Position numbers and translations under genes: made by a program. Source: Hawksworthiomyces lignivorus (lineage: Eukaryota; Ascomycota; Sordariomycetes; Ophiostomatales; Ophiostomataceae). Taken from it: a DNA stretch of 64,000 nucleotides. Under the pieces are notes generated by a model, which was given only the letters and a program-made list of their open reading frames with translations, was not told the origin of the DNA and did not search any database. Positions 55,038-64,000 of the stretch are shown here, piece after piece. How positions within the stretch are numbered: position 1 is the stretch's first letter; every line of letters starts with the position of its first letter. The stretch lies in NCBI GenBank assembly GCA_002917075.1, contig NTMA01000006.1, positions 124,001 to 188,000 on the forward strand. Reading direction: 5' to 3'.

Positions 55038-56540
55038 GTCGTCGAACGGGAAAGGAGGCAGAACAGGCGCTGTGATCACGCCACTGAGGAGCCGACGAGG
55101 GTCGTAAAATGGCAAGTAAGGCCAGCAGGTAGAGCCAGAAGCGAGAAGAGAAGAAGAACAAGAGGAGGAAGAGGAGGAGGAGGAGGAGGAGGATGAAGTA
55201 GAAGACGAAAAAGAAAGTGAGCGGAGATGGTTGTATTTTCTTTCAGTCCGATGCAACTCGGATATTGGCGGAGACAAGGCCGCGGACAGGGCGGCCTGTG
55301 AGGTCTGTAGGAGAGTGGTGACAAACTGAACTAGCGGATCCACGATGACAGAAACGGTTGCGGCAGAGTCGGGCTCGACCGCATTGGACGCAGGGCACGG
55401 TGTTGAGTGGAGAGTTGACGGAGCCGTCGGGGAAGGAATGGTGACAAAGTGGGTTGGACGGTGGATGTTGGATGGTGGATGATGAATAGAGGGGAAGATG
55501 GACCGGGGTTGATTCACCTTGTCGGAGGTCTATTAAAAGGAAAAGAAAGAAAGGAATCGTACAATATCAACGCGGCGACTCGGTTTTGAAAAAAACTGGT
55601 TCGTTGGGCTGGTTTTGAGGATGCGATGCTGGCCGAGTTTGAATCTCTGCAAAAGTCTTGTTTTTGCATGTGCAAAAGACAAAGGCCAGAAGATAAAAGG
55701 GAAATAGCCACAATAAGAGAACGAACTCTGCAAACGGAACCCGCACGCAAAAACAGCCACAGATGCGACGCGATCAAACGTAGATCAACGCTCAATCAAG
55801 TTCACCTCTATAGATAAAAGAAGAGAGAGGAGAGAGGGTTGAACGTAGAAAGTCCACGTCGTGAGTGAGCGTGGAGGTGGAGTTGGGTGCGTGACATAAC
55901 GCCAAATCTGGAGGGCAAAGGGGGTAGTATAGAAAGAAAAAAAATAATTAAAATAAAATGAAAAATAAAATAAAACAAAAAAAAGTAATACAAAGCCAGA
56001 CAAAAAGCGACTAGGCGAGCGTGATCACTTTCGGCACAGGGCAGCAAAGTACCGTATTCGTACTCCCCGAGTCCCCGTACACGTAGTCGTGTTAAGAGAA
56101 AGGCACAGAAGAAGAAGAAAAATTCTTTTGCGGTTCCTTCGGAACGACATAAGGGTCCATTTGATTGGATAGAAAGTTTGTACAACCCATTTAAAACAAA
56201 CAGTGCGGTGATTAGACACCAACAGCAAATAATGGATAAGTGCACTGTAAGTAGCACTGTGATACTGCTAGGGACGTTATCGCGATAAGATAAAAAAAGT
56301 TGGAAGCCAAAAAAAAACGATTACATGCGAATCCAAATACAGCGGTCGCGATGAAGGTTATTTTCTGCTCTTGCATGCATAGCTTGTTGTTTTCTTGGAA
56401 TTCAGCCAAGGGGGGTTGAGAGTTTTTGATATTTTCTCTTTATAATTCTGACTTCACTGTACTGAAGCTATTTTATTTCTTCTTTACTCAGACATCGACC
56501 GCGGAAAACAGCATACAGTTCACTTCCTCACGCTGGCGAC
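55038..56540. promoter_or_regulatory. Divergent region, dgk1 / spb4
   Basis: The first 480 bp are open in frame with dgk1 on the minus strand and would encode a Ser-rich stretch from an AGG tract (about 55160-55193 on +), but no ATG is present, so this is taken as 5' leader. The rest holds A-rich DNA (55935-55990) and nothing else that I can support. Confidence 0.45.
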
Positions 56541-58789
56541 ATGGCGCCCCCACAGCGTGCAAAGAAGAGCGCGCGCTCCTGGGATGCGCTGGGCTTGCCA
56601 GAGTGGTGTCTGGAGGCCGTAGCTAGTATGGGCTTCGCCGAGCCCACCCCAGCCCAGGCTGCCGCCGTGCCCCTGTTCCTAGGCAACTCGGATGTCATCG
56701 TTGAGGCGCCGACGGGCAGCGGAAAGAGCCTGTCATTTCTGCTTCCCTTGGTCGCGCGAATCCTCCGGCGGTGCGAAGACCTGGCAGACGGCGACGATGC
56801 AGGACCAGCAATTCCCATAAAACGAGGGCACGTGGCGGCAATCGTGCTAGCGCCGACACGGGAGCTGGCCGTCCAGCTGCACCGCGTGCTGCTGGAGCTG
56901 GTGGCGTTCCACCCGCCGACGGCCGCTATTCTGCCGTACGTGCAGCAGCGAAAGGCGCTGCAGGGGCAGGGGCTGGAAGAGGCGGAGGAAGAGCAGCGAA
57001 GGGGCAAGAAGAACGGCAAGAAAGCCAAGGGCCTGCCCCTGGCTGCCGACGGCCAGCAGATCGCCGGCGACGACGACCCCTCTACGACTAGCCGCCGGCC
57101 TGAGACCACTGAGCCCGTGATTGTGCCGCAGCTGATCGTTGCCGGAACGGCGTTCACACCGGCTGCGGACCTGGCGTGCTTTGTGCGCCAGGGCACCAAC
57201 GTGCTCGTGGGCACGCCCGGCCGCCTCGTCGAGCTGCTGACCAGCCGCGCCGTGAACGCGACGGCGTCGTTCGAGGCGCTGGTGCTCGATGAGGCCGACC
57301 GCCTGCTGGACATGGGCTTCGCCGCCGACTTGCAGCGCATCCTCGCCGCCGTGCCCAAGCAGCGGCGGACGTTCCTGTGCTCGGCGTCCGTCAACGAGGC
57401 CATCAGCGAGCTCATTAAGGTCAACCTGCGCAACCCCAAGCGCGTGGTCGTGCGGGTAAAGACGCGAAAGCAGGCGCCGCAGGCAGAAGCGAGCGGCGCG
57501 GTCGAGGAGGAAGAAAAGAAGACGCCGGCGAGCCTGATCAACACGTACGCGGTGCTGCAGTCGAGCGACAAGCTGCCCGCCCTGCTGCAGCTCCTCGAGA
57601 ACATCGAGCCGCGCCCGCTGCGCACCGTTGTCTTTTTCGCCTCTTGCTTCTCCGTTATGTACTTTTCCGCCGTGCTGCCGGCTGCCATGCCGGCCGGCTA
57701 CACTGTGTTGTCCTTGCACGGCAAGCTGAAGCCCCACGTGCGAGACAAGACTTTTGCACGACTCCTCTCCACGACAGGACCTTCTGTGTTATTAAGTATG
57801 CTTTCCCTAATATATTCTGTTGATTATTCTCTACGACTTATTGCTGACTTAATTTAGCCACCGACGTTGCCAGCCGCGGTTTGGACGTGCCCAATGTCGA
57901 CTTGGTCATCAATATCGACCCCCCTACCGACCCCAAGACCTTCTTGCACCGCTGTGGGCGGACGGGCCGTGCTGGCCGTCGCGGTCTGGCCGTCACAATG
58001 CTGCGGCCAGGTCGCGAGGCCGACGGCTATGTTCCGTTTTTAGCTGTGCGCCAGACGCCGGTAGAGCTTTTGGGTGAGGCGGTTCCCTCATTAGAGCATA
58101 TAATGGGCGCAACTGTAAAAAACGTATCAGGAGAGACAACAGACCTTAGGTCGCCAGCAAGTACTACCATGTCCGAGGCAGCAGCAGCACTCACACACAC
58201 CATCCGTGAGCAAGTCAAGGCAGACCGCGATCTGCACCAACTGGGGCAGCGTGCTTTCGTCTCCTGGGCACGGGCGTTCAAGGAGCACCACCACAAGGCC
58301 CCGTCTATCTTCCGTCCCGCAGACCTCGACTGGGTCGAGCTAGGCCATGCGTGGGGGCTCGTGCGTCTACCCAAGATGCCAGAGCTGCGCGCCGCCGAGA
58401 TCACAGATCGCTCGCTGGGGCTAGCAGAGCTGTTGGACGTCGAGGCGATTCCTTTCAAGGACAAGGCTAAAGAGAAGAAGCGGCTGGAGCAGCGGCGGGC
58501 TGACGAGCTGGCGGCCGCAGAGCGGGATATCAACGCCGAGATGACCAAAGACGACGGAAAGAGGAAGCGCAACACCGCCTGGAGTGGCAAGCAGGACCGG
58601 GACAACCTCCGTGTGGAGCGGCGCGAAAAGAAACGCAGAAAGAGGAATGCGGAACGCCTGGCCCAGATGACACCAGAGGAGCGGGCGCAAGAAGAAGCGG
58701 TGGAGGCGATGGTAGCTGAAGTGCGGAGACGGAACCAGGCGACTGCCGCAGCGCCAGCGGCTGACGATTTCGATGGGTTCTCTGACTGA
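56541..58789 (+). CDS. spb4: DEAD-box RNA helicase Spb4 (60S ribosome biogenesis)
   Basis: Two exons: 56541-57795 and 57858-58789, with a 62-nt phase-1 intron that joins PSVLL to [12 protein letters not shown] (motif V). The product has 728 aa. Spb4 is a nucleolar ATP-dependent helicase acting on late 27S pre-rRNA particles. Motifs seen: Q region GFAEPTPAQ (31-39), I APTGSGKS (56-63), Ia PTREL (105-109), Ib TPGR (225-228), II DEAD (250-253), III SAS (281-283), and [15 protein letters not shown] in exon 2. SAS instead of SAT, and the absence of a typical FSAT, is as I know it for fungal Spb4. A Lys/Glu/Asp-rich insert (about 143-192) sits between Ia and the GG-equivalent region. The C-terminus is a long Lys/Arg/Glu-rich coil, as in Spb4. 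Confidence 0.92.
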
Positions 58790-59013
58790 TTAAGTGGTTT
58801 CAGATGCGCTGGCTTCGAAACCGCGCCCATTACACAGGCATGGACTCCATACAAGCCATGTTCCCCACGTACTCGTGCGAACGCAGCAGTGTTTGCTATC
58901 GTCCTCTTCGAGTTGTCATTGGCTTCTTTAGCCGCATCGGCCGCATCACCTACGTGAACATGGACAGAATTTGTTCCGAATGTTTGTCAAGCCGTTCGTT
59001 TGCATTTGCTTGC

Positions 59014-59139
59014 ATCCGCGTCGAGCGACATGAGAAGAAGCGGTTTGATAAGACAGAACACTTAGCACCGGTGACGCCAGAGGAGTGGACAAAGAAAGAG
59101 ACCAGTTCGCTAGTTGCAAGAAGGCGGCGGCGCAACTAA
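59014..59139 (+). pseudogene. Decayed duplicate of the spb4 C-terminal tail
   Basis: Translation in one open frame gives IRVERHEKKRFDKTEHLAPV, then TPEEW and, at the end, RRRRRN before a stop. It aligns without large gaps to Spb4 residues coded at about 58607-58735: [20 protein letters not shown], then TPEER and VRRRN. At least 18 of about 42 positions agree, including VER-EKKR, TPEE and the RRRN end, and the DNA also aligns (GTCGAGCGACATGAGAAGAA vs GTGGAGCGGCGCGAAAAGAA). It lies 225 bp after the spb4 stop in the same orientation, and has no promoter or start, so it reads as a partial tandem duplication that has decayed. Confidence 0.6.
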
Positions 59140-59183
59140 GCCACGGCAGAGCAATAATCGCTCTGTTGGTGATAGTGTAAAGG

Positions 59184-59235
59184 AATTCTCAAGCCTTGAA
59201 GGGTTTTCAAATTCTCAAGCCTTGAAGGGTTTTCA
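59184..59235. repeat. Perfect 26-bp tandem duplication with internal palindrome
   Basis: Two identical 26-bp copies, 59184-59209 and 59210-59235, directly abutting. Each contains TCAAGCCTTGA, an 11-bp inverted repeat with a one-base centre. Lack of any difference between copies points to a recent event. Confidence 0.9.
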
Positions 59236-59413
59236 GAGTGGCCAAGTCCTTTCGGCCGCGGCATTGATATTATCTGTTCTACATTGGATTGCACATGTTT
59301 GCAGGCATCATCAGGTATAGGGAAATGCATCGGGAGGTTTAGCGTTTCTGCATTAGTGGTATCTCGCAATTTCATACGGTGTAATATTACAAAAGCTATT
59401 TGTGTTTGTCTGA

Positions 59414-60828
59414 TCAACTTCGAGACCTTAGTGGAGATCTGGATCTTGGTGACCGTGACCGTGACCGTAAGTGTGACCGTGGCAGTCGTTCGTGATGGTG
59501 ATGGCGGTGGTGGTGGGATGATCTTGGGCCGTGTTCATTTTCTGTGTGTCCCTCATGATGTCTATCCATTTCTTCGTCTCTGTGCCGACTTCTATGTCTT
59601 TCCTTCTCCCGGCCCTGACTTCGTTCTCTCCGCTTGTCTCGATTCCGATCCCGCTGTCTGTCGTGATGTCGCACTTTTTCTCTATGTCGCTGTTCTGGAT
59701 CCCTGTCGCCGCGTTTGTTATCCAAGCCATCCAGCGCAAATCCCTCTAGGCTGTCCACATCGTCGTCATCCTCATGCTGTTCATCGTCCCGGCTTCCCCT
59801 CTCGTCCCTCCTGTGGCGATGGTGATGACTATGATGACGGTGATGATGCCGTCTCTCTTCTCTCGCAGCCCTGTCCCGACTCTTCTCGTCCCTCTCCGCC
59901 GCCCCTATCTCCGCCACTGCACGCGCCCGCTCGTCGGCCTCCTGCCGGCGCTCCTGGCGCAGCGCACGCACAGCGGCGGCGCCTTGTTTCATGGCAGCGA
60001 GAGGGTCGGCTGAAGCCTTGGCGCTGGCCGTTGCTGTTGCCGCCGAGCGCGGCCGCTGCTGCTGGTGGCCGCCGGGCGCGTCAGTCCGCCGCCGCGACGC
60101 AAAGCTTGCCCGCGCAGCCGCAGGCGCCACTGCTGCGGCGTCCCCCGCGTACCAGGCGCCGAAGCCGTTGGCGCCTGCGGCGTCGGCGAACCGCATCGAG
60201 GTGGCGGGGATGTCGCTCGCCGCCGACGCCGCTGCCGCTGCCGCTGCCGCCGCACTGGAATCGCGCGCAAATGAGGCACCCGCCTCGGGGGGCACCGCAC
60301 CCACGAGGTCAATGTGGCCGTCGCGGCCGACGAGGGGATGGTGGTGCTGGCGACGCGGCGGGTGAGCCCGGTGCGCCGGACCGGATTGGCTTCTTCCCCC
60401 CTCGGCGGCCTCCGCGTCCACCTTCTGCCGTGCGACCCGCATCTCGAAGTCGGTGTCGTCCTCGCCGTGGCGCTTGCGGGGCGGGCGGGCAAAAGCAGGC
60501 CGCGGTGCGGCTAGCCGCGGCTGCGCCCCTCCCTCTTCCACCAGGCCGCGCGACTCGTCTGCTCTTGCCACATCTTCCGGCTCGTCAGGTGCCGCTTCGC
60601 CCCTCAAGAGGGCCGCCCGCCGAAAAGACTCCCGCTCGCGCGCCGCGCGCTCCTCGGTCTCGGCACGGGCCTGCGCCTCGGCCTCGTCCCGGCGCACGCG
60701 GGCAATATTGGCCGCATTGTAGACATTCCAGGACTTCTTGCCGAGGAGTTTCCTAGGAGCTGTTAGAAACCTCTAAGACGTATTGTTTGTAGAAAGGAGA
60801 CATAAATGGATTTAACGTACAAAGGCAT
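59414..60828 (-). CDS. CIR_N-domain protein with Arg/Ser/His-rich tail
   Basis: Two exons on the minus strand: 60828-60821 (eight bases) and 60752-59414, with a 68-nt intron. The product has 448 aa. Exon 1 supplies ATG-CCT-TT, and the join gives MPLKLLGKKSWNVYNAANIA followed by RVRRDEAEAQARAETEERAA: the CIR N-terminal domain signature (CBF1-interacting corepressor / LENG1 / Cwc25-like proteins). A nearer CAG acceptor would bring a stop, so CTAG at 60753-60756 is the acceptor. The middle is Ala/Pro-rich with an Ala run (about 165-180). The C-terminus is extremely rich in His, Arg, Asp and Ser (HHHRHHSHHHRHRR, then RSRSRSPRSRSPLRSRS at the end), resembling RS domains of splicing factors. A nuclear, splicing-related role is likely but inferred. 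Convergent with spb4. Confidence 0.78.
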
Positions 60829-61909
60829 GATTTGTATGCTTGGAGTGGACGGCGTTGCTGATAGAAAGCAGAAGCTCAAGGTAGTAGAGGACGTGGAAAT
60901 TATATAGGTAGCGCAAATATTACTAAGCGATTCTTTACACAGATGCTTCTCTAATGAATCTACAGAGCACACAGCAACATCGATAGAAAGCAACTTCCAA
61001 CGCCATTTTTATTTTATTATTATTATTTTTTTAATCTTTTCCAGCACCCCATGGCTCAGATTGACATTATTTTACGAGTATTATTATATTGCCATTTGTT
61101 TTATTCACTTCAATTTGTAGCTCATTTTTTAACGCATTCGTATTATTGCTAGTTGATGTAAAAATCGACGATAATAAAACAACACAGATGTAAAAGCAGA
61201 AAAGGAACGACAAAAAGGGGGTATCCTGGCGACAAACATACAACCAACCGTCACAAAGAGGGAGTGTCCTCAGTCTCTGCCTTCATTCCACCATCGTCAT
61301 CCATTATCATCATCTCCATCTGTGTCAGGGTATCCATGTTTTTTCTTTTTCTTTTTCTTTTTCTTTTTCATTTCGTGACACATGTTTTCACCTTCCGTCC
61401 ATAGAAATACAAAATTATCGGTTTTCGGCTGGGTATATATGGTTTTTTTTTGGGGGGTTTTTTGTCAGTTATGCGTGGCATAGGAGCCGGGTTCGTCTGG
61501 TAGCCGTGGCAGGGAAAGCGAGGTGGTGCGGTTCTGTGGACAATGGGGGTTGGGAAACGAAGGGCGGTCGCAGGGCTGGGACGCGCAAAAAAGAGGAGCA
61601 GCAAGACGCGAGAAGCAGACGCACAAAGAGGGAAAGGGAGACACGAAACAGCGGGCCGAGGAGGGAGGCTCAAGAAGATTTACGGCGAGAACACGCTCGA
61701 CCAGTTTGTATCTGTGACTGCAGCCATGGCAAAAACCAAAGCACGGTAGCAGACAGTCCGGTCGAGAACGACCCAACCCCCCGCCACCATCCCCCCCCCC
61801 TGGTGTCAGCAGAACAGAGCAGACAAATGAGCAGAAGGAAAACACAAAAAGGCCTTTTTTTTTTAAGAGGAAGACAAAAAAAAAGCGCTCAAAGCGATCT
61901 CAAACGCAA
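60829..61909. other. Intergenic between stomatin gene and CIR_N gene
   Basis: 1081 bp; both flanking genes are on the minus strand. A/T-rich around 61000-61180. A CTTTTT hexamer tract lies at about 61338-61370. No gene seen. Confidence 0.5.
61338..61370. repeat. CTTTTT hexanucleotide microsatellite
   Basis: About five uninterrupted CTTTTT units on the + strand within intergenic DNA. Confidence 0.8.
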
Positions 61910-63105
61910 TCAGATGTTCTCGATCACCCTGGCGTTCATGGCCTGCTGGAAACCGTGGTCCTGACCTGCGAACTCGTGGAAGCCGCCAGTGTCGGTGGCG
62001 GAAGAGCCCTCGCCAGCGTTGGCATTCTTGAGGGCGGCGTCAAAGGCTGCGGAGCCGGGCATGGTCTGATTGGTGGCGGGCAGGAAGATGACCTTGCTGT
62101 TGGCGGACTTGGCCATGGCCTGCATAGCCTCGAGGTAGCGGATCTGCATGGCCGGGGCGGAGGACAGGATGTCGGCGGCCTGGCGCATGAGCTTGGCGGA
62201 CTCGACCTCGGCCTTGGCGGCGATGATCTTGGACTCGCCGATCCGCTTGCTCTGGGCGGCCATGGAGAGCGACTCCTGCAGCTCCTGGCTGAAGACGATG
62301 TCCTTGATGAGCATGCTCTCGACCTGGACGCCCCAGCCGGCGGCGACGTCCTCGATGATCTCGCCGATGGACTGGGCGATCTCCTCGCGGCGCTCGATGA
62401 CGTCCTGCAGGACGCGGGCGCCGACGACGTGGCGCAGGGTGGTCTGGGTGCGCTCGATCAGGGCCTGGCGCACGTTGGCGATGCCGAAGGCGGCCTTGTG
62501 GGGGCTGACGATGTGGTAGTAGATGACCGAGGTCAGGTGCACGGTGACGTTGTCCTTGGTCATGCAGACCTGCTTGGGCACCTCGACGATCTGGATCTTG
62601 ACATCGACCTGCAGCAGGCGCTCGCTGAGCGGGTTGATCTTGACCAGACCAGGATCGACGGCCTTGTAGAAGCGGCCGAACTTGGTGACCAGGCCGACGT
62701 TGCCCTGGCCGACGCTCTTGTACGGGTTGGGGCAGCAGATGCAGCAGGGGATGGCACCGAGGGTACCAATGCAAGCACCAAGAGTATTAACTACGAGGCG
62801 AGGCGAACAAGAAAAAAAAAGAGAAAAGATAGTTAGCAAGTGCAGTTGGATGGGATGCAGTCGACGGATCCATATGTGGCCGCGGAAGAACAAAAATTGA
62901 GACACCAGAACGTACTCATGCTACCATACCAGCCGGCTGGGTTGGCTTCGTCACCGACGATGGAGGCATAGCTCTTCTGAAGGTCTTCTTTGCGCGGCGG
63001 CGCAACGTCCATGTTGGCCTGGGGCCGGAAGCCGAGCTCGACAACCGGCTTGGCACCATTGGCGCCGTTGTTGGCTGCGTATGCGCTGCTGGCTTCTGCG
63101 CTCAT
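61910..63105 (-). CDS. Stomatin-family (SPFH/band 7) membrane protein
   Basis: Two exons on the minus strand: 63105-62916 and 62790-61910, with a 125-nt phase-1 intron. The product has 356 aa. Residues 1-63 are polar, with GFRPQANMDVAPPRKEDLQK, and the splice rebuilds GWYGSMINTLGACIGTLGAI followed by PCCICCPNPYKSVGQGNVGL. The cluster C79, C80, C82, C83 beside a short hydrophobic stretch suggests membrane association with palmitoylation, as in stomatins. The SPFH domain then runs to about 270 (LVTKFGRFYKAVDPGLVKIN, DVKIQIVEVPKQVCMTKDNV, RVLQDVIERREEIAQSIGEI) and a helical region carries AKAEVESAKLMRQAADILSS and the KVIFLP strand. Such proteins organise membrane microdomains and scaffold channels and proteases. 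Which fungal stomatin class (plasma membrane or mitochondrial, SLP2-like) is not certain. Confidence 0.9.
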
Positions 63106-64000
63106 GATGATGGTGTTGGGAGTGGTAGTGGTGGTGTGGTGTGATTTAGCGTCGAAGCTCTTTAGAGTTGTGTCGCGAAGACAAAGAGGGAGAGAGAGTG
63201 CGTGAAGAGGGCTTGCGATGGAATTGAACTGAGCTTTTATCTGTAGAGAAGAGAGATGCGAGGACAGGGTGCGTAGACCGACGATTGATGTTTTGTGACT
63301 GATGAAACAAAAAGAGGAGTAGAAGGTGGGCACAGAAAGAGAGCGGACACGGGCCTTATTTATCAGTTTTGGATCGTCCTGCAGAGGGAAACACGAAAGA
63401 TGCGTGTGAATGAATGAACGAGGGTGTGATGTGATTTACGGCGTACTTGTAGGCTTAACCGCTCCGTGTGTATGTACAGCTAAGGCCTTTTCTTCTTTTG
63501 CAGCGGTTTCCTGGCAGTTGCGCTGTGGAATGTTGGTAACTAGCGGGCTTGGCAGGCCCGTGGATCGTGCAGGGAAGAGAGGAAGGGGGCAACAAGGACA
63601 AGCGCCCGTTGGACTTTGAGTGTTGTCATAGCTGTCTTACAGTATGTACGTAGGGGACGATATGGGGGGGGGGGATGAGGATTCTCTGAGCTCTTGGATG
63701 ATGCGCCCTGGGTTCCACTTCTTCTGTGAGCTAGGAAGAGTGGAGCTGGGCTGTGCCGGGGGAGCAGGGTGAAGGAAGTGGAGGTGCAACGCTGCAAATA
63801 GCCTAGCCGAGTTAGGGTAATGAAAACGCAGATGTCGGGGCACTGTCATGGAATTCGGCACGTCTCATGTGGGAAGAAAAGCAGACTGGCGTAACGAAAA
63901 TGGGGGAGAAGATAGGAAGACGAGGACTACAGCGACATCTTGGGGGGAGGGGGAGCGATAGAGGTTGCCCCCTCTCTGCAAGGCCCTTCTTCTACAGAAC
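63106..64000. other. Upstream region of the stomatin gene, right edge
   Basis: 895 bp with no credible gene. It is purine-rich on +, i.e. CT-rich in the sense of the stomatin gene near its start, with a G run at about 63665-63674. It should contain the stomatin promoter. Confidence 0.5.

Larger units (their letters stand above)
58790..59413. other. Intergenic between convergent spb4 and CIR_N gene, with repeat remnants
   Basis: 624 bp between two 3' ends. It contains a decayed copy of the spb4 3' end (59014-59139) and a perfect 26-bp tandem duplication (59184-59235), listed separately. Confidence 0.6.

Noticed and set aside
57381..57389. SAS in place of SAT in helicase motif III of Spb4 as a sign of a dead enzyme
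   Set aside because: All other motifs are intact and I recall SAS in other fungal Spb4 proteins, so it is likely normal.
59284..60756. 490-codon + strand ORF opposite the CIR_N gene
   Set aside because: Pro/Arg/Ala-rich shadow; the minus strand has the CIR_N signature and a consistent splice.

Overview
This window reads as nuclear DNA of a filamentous ascomycete. Genes carry short GT-AG introns (63-351 nt), promoters are pyrimidine-rich on the coding strand, and the proteins are Pezizomycotina-type forms (for example Cdc10/AspD septin, Spb4 with an SAS motif III, a long Lte1-like RasGEF). A Sordariomycete, perhaps Hypocreales, is my best guess from protein style and a recurrent TACGGAGTA intergenic motif. 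No species can be fixed from sequence alone. I see no tRNA, rRNA, CRISPR array or intact transposon.

I support 19 protein-coding genes, with exons resolved by hand. Left part (0.8-15.5 kb): qng1 (queuosine salvage), DNA polymerase delta subunit 4, guanylate kinase, septin cdc10, mitochondrial ribosomal protein bL32m, a 14-TM MFS exporter, a PHD-finger/coiled-coil protein and ski8. Middle part (18-27.5 kb): a His-rich GPI-anchored protein with a threefold glycosylated repeat, rtp1, ndc1 and dlt1. A 6.8 kb gene-free stretch (27.5-34.3 kb) then precedes a 2058-residue Lte1-like RasGEF. Right part (41-63 kb): a lipocalin-like protein, an unrecognised acidic protein, a Kxd1-like BLOC-1/BORC subunit, a second gene-free stretch (48-53.6 kb, purine-rich on +), dgk1, spb4, a CIR_N-domain RS-like protein and a stomatin-family protein.

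Most of the genes are housekeeping genes, arranged largely as divergent and convergent pairs. Two divergent pairs share a theme. Pol delta subunit 4 faces guanylate kinase (DNA synthesis and nucleotide supply). Rtp1 faces Ndc1 (RNA polymerase II import and nuclear pore). Both spacers, and the PHD/ski8 spacer, hold a CACGTGA site.

The least ordinary items are: the GPI protein, whose three repeats keep two cysteines and three N-glycosylation sequons at fixed spacing; the two large gene deserts; a dispersed 9-bp motif confined to gene-free DNA; a decayed copy of the spb4 3' end just downstream of spb4; a 17-bp minisatellite inside a kxd1 intron; and two genes with minute first exons. I found no clear multi-gene novel system. 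The GPI repeat protein is the best candidate for undescribed biology.
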